The translations under genes were made by a program, and so were the position numbers. A stretch of 11,593 nt of DNA, taken from contig JAIWNI010000318.1 in NCBI GenBank assembly GCA_025331435.1, positions 1-11,593 of the forward strand, written 5' to 3'. The stretch's first letter is position 1. Each line of letters opens with the position of its first letter. This document shows, piece by piece, positions 6,379-11,593 of this stretch. Source of the DNA: Choanephora cucurbitarum (Eukaryota > Mucoromycota > Mucoromycetes > Mucorales > Choanephoraceae). The notes under the pieces are model-generated. The model worked only from the letters and a program-made list of their open reading frames with translations. It made no database searches and was not told the DNA's origin.

Positions 6379-7650
6379 ATGTCTACTCACTCACTCGTCG
6401 ATTATTCTCTTTCGCCTGAAGCTGCGAACAATCAACCCACCAATGTATTACCTTTAACTGAAGAAATCAACGAAGACTACAACACTACTGACTACAGCGA
6501 CTCCAATGATACTGTAATGACAGAAATTTGGGTTGAGCACAATGTCGATCAAGTACCAAAAGGTGTATCCATTGAGAAAGCTATCGCTCAACTACGGGAA
6601 AAAGTTGAATTTTTGACAATCGCTTCGGTAACAACCAATGATAAGAATGAATTTCACAAATGCCATCAAGAACTCAAGACCACTAAGGCCAAGCTCAAGT
6701 ATGTCCTGCACAGTCAAAAATTGATCAAGCCTTCTAAAGAATCTATGGTTGTCCCTTCCGGTTTGCCTCTGTTCCAATGGCGTGGTGGTCCAATGCAAAA
6801 TGACAATGCTATTGTCTTTGAAAACGTAAACGATGCTTTAAGCAAGTTTAACACGGTCCTAGTATCCTATGGACTGAACGTCAACTGGCACTTTAAACGT
6901 CTACTTCCCACTTGTCTAAACAATAGGATGAATGCATGGTTGTCTGAATTCTTGAAGACTCATGAAAACGCTACCTGGGACCAAGTGCAAAAGGCCATGA
7001 TTGAAAAATATGGTGTATCCAACGACAAAATGCAGCAATCCGCTACAAACAAGTTAATCAATGCTAAAATGTACAAGAATGAAAACATAGAAGACTTCAT
7101 TGACAGGTTCAATGTCTTGCGTATGGAAGCTCGGGTGTTCGAAGAGCACATGCTATGCCAGTTCTTCCTTTCTGCCTTGCCCAGATTGCTTTCTCGTCAA
7201 TTATCTATGTTCAATGCCACTGCCTCAGAAAAGAAAAGAGACAAGATCAAGTATCTAATGGAGGATGCTCAACGTCTATACAATTGTATGGAGAATCTTG
7301 AATGGGAAAACGACAAATATTCAAAGAAACGATTAGCTGATGGTTACAACGCAAACGATAACAAGAAGACAAGACTTTTCTGTAAGAACCATCCTGATCT
7401 TGGCAATCACACAACTGCTCAATGTCGGTACAAGGGAAACAAGCCGCCTTTGTCAAAGTCATATGCCGCCAGAAACAGTCTTTGTTTCAAATGTAACAAA
7501 GCCTGGCAAAAAGGTCATGAATGCAACAAAACGAACAAAAAGCAAAACGAACCACCAAGAAAATCTATTGTACCCATAAACGAAGAATTTTCCGATGAAG
7601 AAAATGACTTAAAATTTAACGCAATGAACGAATCCAATGATTCGGAATAA
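6379..7650 (+). CDS. gag: Gag polyprotein, 423 residues
   Basis: The first ATG after the LTR (AAAATGT, with A at -3) was chosen. The frame is open farther upstream into the LTR but has no earlier ATG. The N-terminal part is acidic (about residues 25-55), then a charged helical region that may form a coiled coil (about 65-110). The capsid-like core (about residues 165-310) shows the usual Ty3/Gypsy Gag features: W-HFKRLLP, an AWLSEFL-type helix, the KYG turn and DFIDRFNVLR. Two zinc-binding modules follow: C-x2-H-x5-H-x4-C (C335, H338, H344, C349) and C-x2-C-x7-H-x-C (C369, C372, H380, C382). The second is the GHxC variant seen in many chromoviruses rather than the retroviral CCHC spacing. The tail is acidic and ends at TAA, with Pol following in the same frame. 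Gag forms the particle and binds the RNA. Confidence 0.93.
   Translation: MSTHSLVDYSLSPEAANNQPTNVLPLTEEINEDYNTTDYSDSNDTVMTEIWVEHNVDQVPKGVSIEKAIAQLREKVEFLTIASVTTNDKNEFHKCHQELKTTKAKLKYVLHSQKLIKPSKESMVVPSGLPLFQWRGGPMQNDNAIVFENVNDALSKFNTVLVSYGLNVNWHFKRLLPTCLNNRMNAWLSEFLKTHENATWDQVQKAMIEKYGVSNDKMQQSATNKLINAKMYKNENIEDFIDRFNVLRMEARVFEEHMLCQFFLSALPRLLSRQLSMFNATASEKKRDKIKYLMEDAQRLYNCMENLEWENDKYSKKRLADGYNANDNKKTRLFCKNHPDLGNHTTAQCRYKGNKPPLSKSYAARNSLCFKCNKAWQKGHECNKTNKKQNEPPRKSIVPINEEFSDEENDLKFNAMNESNDSE
7648..7650 (+). other. In-frame TAA between gag and pol
   Basis: The codon before is GAA and after is AAT. Both gag and the protease frame start at positions equal to 1 modulo 3, so no frameshift is needed, only readthrough of this stop or its absence. 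There is no ATG in the pol frame between the stop and the protease active site. The ATG at 7652-7654, in another frame, is followed at once by TAA. Confidence 0.9.
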
Positions 7651-9759
7651 AATGTAAAGACTTTTGGTCTCTTGGATACTGGTAGCACCGTCTCCTTTAT
7701 TTCTATTAGTTTAGCAAAGTTTTTAAATGTACTACCAATAAATGACAATGTTTCTCTTAAAAACAAATTTATTTCATTGGGCAAATCAGATATTAAAGTA
7801 AAACGTATTGGTAAAACAATAAAAGATTTATGCATCCTTTACAATGATATAAACCTAAATGCGAAATTTGAAATATTTGATACAAATGATGTTCATATTA
7901 TTATTGGCATGGATATAATGCAAGAATTAGGAATTGGTATCACAGGTTTAACGTATGATTGGGAAACCCCTGATCATGATATAATTCCGGATCCAATTGA
8001 TCCAAATGCTTATACCCCAAACGAATCACCTTATGGTACCAATGATCAACGAGAAAAAATGATGAAAGATATTCAACCGTTTATTGATAAAAATGTTCAA
8101 ATTGACCCTAAAAGTCACTGTAATTTACCTGGTAGTCTAATTGAACTTCCTTTGAAACGATTCATTGAAAAGCCTTACAACCGTCAGTATGATATTCCAA
8201 TTACATATCATCAAGCTGTAAGAGATCAAATACAAAAATGGAAGGATCACAAAGTTATTCAACGTGCTGCTCCAAATACTGCATTCAATAGTAGTATTTT
8301 GGTCGTCAAAAAGAAAAACGCAAAGGGTGAATATACAGGGGACGTTCGTGTTGTCACCGACTGTCGTACTATCAATGCTCATCTAGATCAAACAAAGTTG
8401 GATTCATTCCCACTGCCTTTGATTTCTGATATTCATCGTCAAATGTCCAAATGTAAACTTTTCACAACGATTGATCTTTCTGCATGTTTCCATAGCTTTA
8501 AGATAAAGAAAGGGCTTGACCGCCAACTAACGTCTTTTACCTTTGACAATGTTCAATACTCTTTTCGCAAGGCTCCTTTTGGGTTAATTCCCTTAAGCAG
8601 TGTTGTTCAACGTACATTGACTACTTTGTTTTCAGACTTGCCTTATGTCACAGTCTTTGTAGATGATATTTCCATCTCAACGCATGAAGATTTAGATTTT
8701 CATACTGAATGTGTCAAAGAAGTTTTGCGTCGCTTAACTAAAAGTAATCTAAGAATCAATGTTGATAAGCTTCATCTAGCTCAAACGTGTGTCTATATTC
8801 TTGGTTTCTGCATTAGCGGAGACAAGGGACTAATGATTGACCAACGAAAATTTACCAATATCATGGACTGGTCACCCATACCTAAAAATGCAAAAGAACT
8901 ATCCTCTCGCTTGGGATTAGCTAACTTTTTTCGAGCTCATATTCCGAAATACTCAACGATTACAGCCAAGCTGGATGAAATTCGCAACGCAAAAGATCTT
9001 AATGCAGTATGGACTAATGATCATACTAAAGCTCTAAAGTGTTTACAAAACGCTCTAGCAAATGCACCTGTCTTGTCATGTCCAGATTTGAGTCATCGAC
9101 TAAAAGTTGTAACGGATAGTTCGGCCTATGCCATAGGTGCAGCGCTATATCAGGTCATCAAAAGGGAAATCAAATATATTGGTTTCGTTGCTCGAAAGTT
9201 GTCGCCCTCTGAGCGAAAATGGGGTTCGTCTCGCAGAGAACTCACAGCTGTCGCTTATGCATTCACAAGATGGCGATCTCTCTTAAAAGGTCGACAATTT
9301 GATTTGTATGTAGATAATCATGCACTTCTCTATCTAAAGTCCAAGGAAAAGCTTAATAACGCAGTTTTAAATGTTTACGAGACTATCTATGAAATGGATT
9401 TTACAATTACCTTCTGTAAGGGTATTGACAATATACTTGCAGATCATCTTTCTCGCATCTTTGTTCCTAATGAGACAAAGAAGCTGGAGGGGGGTAATGG
9501 ATCTCGCAAGAGAAAAGAAAGAACTTCTGAAAACGAAGCTAAAGAATCGAAACGAAGAAAAGACAAACGTACAAATGAAAAAGCAAATGAAAAAGAAAAT
9601 AATCAACTAAAGTTACGTAAAATGCGTGAGAATGGTTACACAGTACCAAAGGAAGAGGAAAGAAAAGACATCTTATTGAAGAGTCATTTATTGGGTCACT
9701 ATGGTATTCATGCCTATGGAAAAGATAATCCATCAAGATTTCAAAGTGCATTGGCCTAA
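7651..9759 (+). CDS. pol: Pol, first part: protease, reverse transcriptase, RNase H, start of integrase
   Basis: About 702 codons without an own ATG near the start, so it is probably made as Gag-Pol. The protease has LDTGST (7672-7689) and a downstream IIGMD motif. Reverse transcriptase has its first catalytic Asp in TTIDLSACF (8473-8475) and FVDD at 8656-8667 with both Asp present. The DLSACFHSF and APFGLIPLSSVVQR motifs depart from the common DLxxGYxQ and FGLxNAPxxFQ consensus. RNase H has Asp (VVTDSS, 9115-9117), Glu (RRELTAV, 9238-9240), Asp (YVDNHA, 9313-9315) and Asp (LADHLSR, 9442-9444). A Lys/Arg/Glu-rich linker (about 9478-9620) follows. The integrase zinc finger then begins with H-x3-H (9685-9699) before the frame is lost and ends at TAA 9757-9759. 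Confidence 0.92.
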   Translation, partial: NVKTFGLLDTGSTVSFISISLAKFLNVLPINDNVSLKNKFISLGKSDIKVKRIGKTIKDLCILYNDINLNAKFEIFDTNDVHIIIGMDIMQELGIGITGLTYDWETPDHDIIPDPIDPNAYTPNESPYGTNDQREKMMKDIQPFIDKNVQIDPKSHCNLPGSLIELPLKRFIEKPYNRQYDIPITYHQAVRDQIQKWKDHKVIQRAAPNTAFNSSILVVKKKNAKGEYTGDVRVVTDCRTINAHLDQTKLDSFPLPLISDIHRQMSKCKLFTTIDLSACFHSFKIKKGLDRQLTSFTFDNVQYSFRKAPFGLIPLSSVVQRTLTTLFSDLPYVTVFVDDISISTHEDLDFHTECVKEVLRRLTKSNLRINVDKLHLAQTCVYILGFCISGDKGLMIDQRKFTNIMDWSPIPKNAKELSSRLGLANFFRAHIPKYSTITAKLDEIRNAKDLNAVWTNDHTKALKCLQNALANAPVLSCPDLSHRLKVVTDSSAYAIGAALYQVIKREIKYIGFVARKLSPSERKWGSSRRELTAVAYAFTRWRSLLKGRQFDLYVDNHALLYLKSKEKLNNAVLNVYETIYEMDFTITFCKGIDNILADHLSRIFVPNETKKLEGGNGSRKRKERTSENEAKESKRRKDKRTNEKANEKENNQLKLRKMRENGYTVPKEEERKDILLKSHLLGHYGIHAYGKDNPSRFQSALA

Positions 9760-9801
9760 TCCTCAGAAAAGATATAACCTCTTTCATATCGAAATGTAGG
9801 T
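9715..9801 (+). other. Cluster of three one-base insertions in the integrase zinc finger
   Basis: Integrase-like sequence passes through all three frames here. The family pattern is regained by treating T9715, C9761 and T9801 (or a neighbour of each) as extra: HWPN is at 9749-9760 in the second frame and ITSFISKCR at 9774-9800 in the third, and CRQFNQGKH continues from 9805 in the original frame. The Cys pair of the HHCC finger (9795-9797 and 9805-9807) has the expected C-x2-C spacing only across the last insertion. Three insertions add up to a restored frame, so the integrase core stays in the pol frame. Confidence 0.75.
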
Positions 9802-10992
9802 GATTGTAGACAATTCAATCAAGGAAAACATGTGTACCATCCTCCAAAAAGTGTATTACCAAATAATGTATGGGATCATATTGTTTATGATCTAGGAACG
9901 TTCAATGTAACATCAGAAAGAGGACATAACTTCATCCTTGTAGTTGTGGACTTATTTAGTCGCTTTACAATCTTAAGACCATTAAAAGATAAAACGGCTG
10001 TATCAGTAGCAAAAGAACTAGTATTCCTATTCTCATTGATGGGATACCCAAAAATCATTTCACATGATAATGGGAAAGAAGTATCAAACAAGTTGATCGA
10101 AAGCATAGTTCAACAAAGTGGTATTGATGAGAGACTCTCTTTACCATTCAATCCTTTAGGCAATAGCACAAATGAAGCCTTTGTAGGATTAGCAAAACGC
10201 ATATTAGTAAAACGCTTACAAGGAAAAGAAGATCAATGGGATTTGTATTTAAATTCCACAATGTATGCAATGAATTTGAAATATTCCAGACTTCATCAGT
10301 CTAAACCTTTCAATGTAATGTTTCATCGTCAACCAAATGATTTACAAGATTATTCAAAAGTAAAACCTGTACCACATGACAAAATGATCGACATGAAAAA
10401 GCTACATGAAAAGCTAGACAATGTAGATAATGTTATTATACCTGCTATTAGAGAGCAAATAATGAAAAGACAAAAAGCTGATAACGAATACTTTACAAAG
10501 AAGCATAAGCTACTCAAGAATCCCTTCCCCATTGGCTCAAACGTAATGATCAAACAAGTCGAAAAGAAAAATCCTTCCAAATACGAAGCAAAGTATGAAG
10601 GACCCTTTAGTATACATGGCTATACTTCAAATGGAAGTTATATATTAAAAGACAGAACGGGCGCTTTATTAGCTAGAGATGTACCTACATCGCACATAAA
10701 GTTAGTCGATGATGACGACGCTGAAAACGATGGTGATCATTACGAAGTTCAAGCTATCATCGATCACAAAGGGAAAGAACCAAATTACTTATACAGAGTA
10801 AGATGGAAAGGATATAATGAAAGCGATGATACTTGGGAAAAGCCCCAAATGTTTGATGACATGACTCCAATTCGTCAATACTGGGCCAGACGAAAAGTCA
10901 ACGATAAAGTGTTACCGAGAACGATCAACAAACGCAAAGTACAAAACAGAAACAAAATTTCTGAAAAAAGAAAAAAGCGATCAAGTACTTAA
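9802..10992 (+). CDS. pol: Pol, second part: integrase core, GPF motif and chromodomain
   Basis: About 396 codons in the same frame as the first part, open back to 9778 and without a convincing start of its own. The integrase triad is complete: Asp in VYDLG (9889-9891), Asp in SHDNG (10066-10068) and Glu in STNEAF (10174-10176), with exactly 35 residues between the last two. The usual HPQTNG-x-x-ER stretch is altered to FNPLGNSTNEAF. A GPF motif lies at 10600-10608. The chromodomain (about 10738-10890) keeps the three aromatic cage positions known from HP1-type domains: Tyr 10741-10743, Trp 10804-10806 and Tyr 10813-10815, plus the TWE motif at 10831-10839. In chromoviruses this domain directs integration towards methylated histone H3, so insertion into repeat-rich DNA fits. 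The C-terminal tail is strongly basic. Confidence 0.92.
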   Translation, partial: DCRQFNQGKHVYHPPKSVLPNNVWDHIVYDLGTFNVTSERGHNFILVVVDLFSRFTILRPLKDKTAVSVAKELVFLFSLMGYPKIISHDNGKEVSNKLIESIVQQSGIDERLSLPFNPLGNSTNEAFVGLAKRILVKRLQGKEDQWDLYLNSTMYAMNLKYSRLHQSKPFNVMFHRQPNDLQDYSKVKPVPHDKMIDMKKLHEKLDNVDNVIIPAIREQIMKRQKADNEYFTKKHKLLKNPFPIGSNVMIKQVEKKNPSKYEAKYEGPFSIHGYTSNGSYILKDRTGALLARDVPTSHIKLVDDDDAENDGDHYEVQAIIDHKGKEPNYLYRVRWKGYNESDDTWEKPQMFDDMTPIRQYWARRKVNDKVLPRTINKRKVQNRNKISEKRKKRSST

Positions 10993-11234
10993 ATGTACAG
11001 TGGTTATGTACCTTTTCCCAATATATTTTTTCCTGATAAAGGTTTTATGGGTTTTTAATGGCTACTACCACGATCAATCAATTCACCCTTTTTTTTTTTG
11101 TATCTCTTTCGATTTGTCTTATGGTGTTAGAAGTTAAAATGTACCTCTGTGTCAAATGTACCGGAAGAAACGTACCTGAAAATGAATTATGCTAAATGAC
11201 TTGATCCCGTATGTTCCATACTGATCGGGGGTAA
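10993..11234 (+). other. 3' untranslated region of the element with a short G tract
   Basis: A non-coding, T-rich stretch between the pol stop and the 3' LTR. It contains ATGTACC at 11006, 11139 and 11156 and CGTACC at 11171. GGGGG at 11227-11231 followed by TAA precedes the LTR and is the likely polypurine tract for plus-strand priming. It is short, and the flanking bases are not purine-rich. Confidence 0.6.
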
Positions 11235-11593
11235 TGTTGTGTCAAGTATACAACATAGCATAATTCATAATGACTCAATAATGCGATAAAGCTGGATCAT
11301 CATAACTGATGTAATACAACGTGGAAATGTTCAGGGTTTAGGATATGAACCAAAATGATGGATCAACCAGATCCTAGATAACAGGGTTCTATCATGCTAG
11401 ACCCAGAAGATAAACTGAGTCTAATCTCTTCTATCAATGCATATCCCAGCTATCAATGTAAACCCTTCACCTAATGTCTATGATCTGACACAGATACTTC
11501 TTCTATAAATACCATGTACTTTTACACTCAATAAACAGTAATTCTTTGACTAGTTTAATCTCTACTGCTTAACTTTTGTACACTGACAAATCA
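11235..11593 (+). repeat. 3' LTR, 359 bp
   Basis: Same length as the 5' LTR, with no difference seen on reading. The TATA box falls at 11504-11511 and AATAAA at 11530-11535. The window stops on its terminal CA, so the right target-site duplication and host DNA are not visible. Confidence 0.95.

Larger units (their letters stand above)
5984..11593 (+). mobile_element. Ty3/Gypsy chromovirus LTR retrotransposon, full length
   Basis: The order is 5' LTR (5984-6342), short leader, gag, pol (protease, reverse transcriptase, RNase H, integrase, chromodomain), 3' untranslated region, G-rich tract, 3' LTR (11235-11593). RNase H before integrase marks it as Ty3/Gypsy, and the C-terminal chromodomain marks it as a chromovirus. 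The total length of 5,610 bases is typical. The LTRs show no difference on reading, which indicates a recent insertion. Gag and Pol share a frame apart from one TAA (7648-7650) and a cluster of three one-base insertions (9715, 9761, 9801). The element therefore looks recent but either defective or carrying sequence errors. It interrupts copy B of the large repeat; copy A is the uninterrupted version. The gag-less flanks and lack of tRNA primer site fit the self-priming Tf1/sushi type. Confidence 0.96.

Noticed and set aside
9367..9610. Short open frames on both strands overlapping the RNase H/linker region
   Set aside because: They overlap the conserved pol frame and are explained by the Lys-rich, AT-rich codon use there.

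Overview
The window looks like fungal nuclear DNA, probably from an early-diverging (Mucoromycota-like) lineage. This rests on AT-richness, abundant A/T homopolymers, low-complexity satellites and a chromodomain-bearing Ty3/Gypsy element, and is an inference rather than a proven assignment. No bacterial gene, rRNA, tRNA or CRISPR array is visible.

Left half (1-5983): a large direct duplication. Bases 1-1795 (copy A) reappear at 4173-5983 (copy B), a spacing of about 4.17 kb. The intervening 1796-4172 is almost entirely repeats: a 15-bp minisatellite with coding-like periodicity, three 106-107-bp units, 16-bp and 38-bp minisatellites sharing a CACCAAAAGCAT-like core, GA and GT microsatellites, and a 21-bp triplet repeat. 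The simplest reading is two units of a roughly 4.17-kb tandem repeat. Each copy carries broken, coding-like traces on the minus strand, including a highly acidic Asp/Thr-rich segment whose 9-bp repeat differs in copy number (4 versus 6 units). I do not recognise this gene.

Right half (5984-11593): a full-length LTR retrotransposon of the chromovirus type, inserted into copy B on the plus strand. It has 359-bp LTRs with no difference seen on reading, a Gag with two zinc-binding modules, then protease, reverse transcriptase, RNase H, integrase, GPF motif and a C-terminal chromodomain, and finally the 3' LTR, whose last base is the last base of the window. Gag and Pol are in the same frame, separated by one TAA. 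Three single-base insertions within 87 nt break the integrase zinc finger but together restore the frame, and all catalytic residues of RT, RNase H and integrase are present. No tRNA-type primer-binding site follows the 5' LTR. Instead the downstream sequence is complementary in two collinear blocks to the presumed R region, suggesting Tf1/sushi-type self-priming.

Copy A preserves the empty insertion site, which predicts both the target-site duplication (ATTAA) and the sequence expected just beyond the right edge. The window starts inside one repeat and stops at the end of another, as expected of a contig that terminates at repeats. I found no convincing new cellular system. The most informative points are the self-priming fold, the same-frame stop between gag and pol, the compensating indels and the empty-site comparison.
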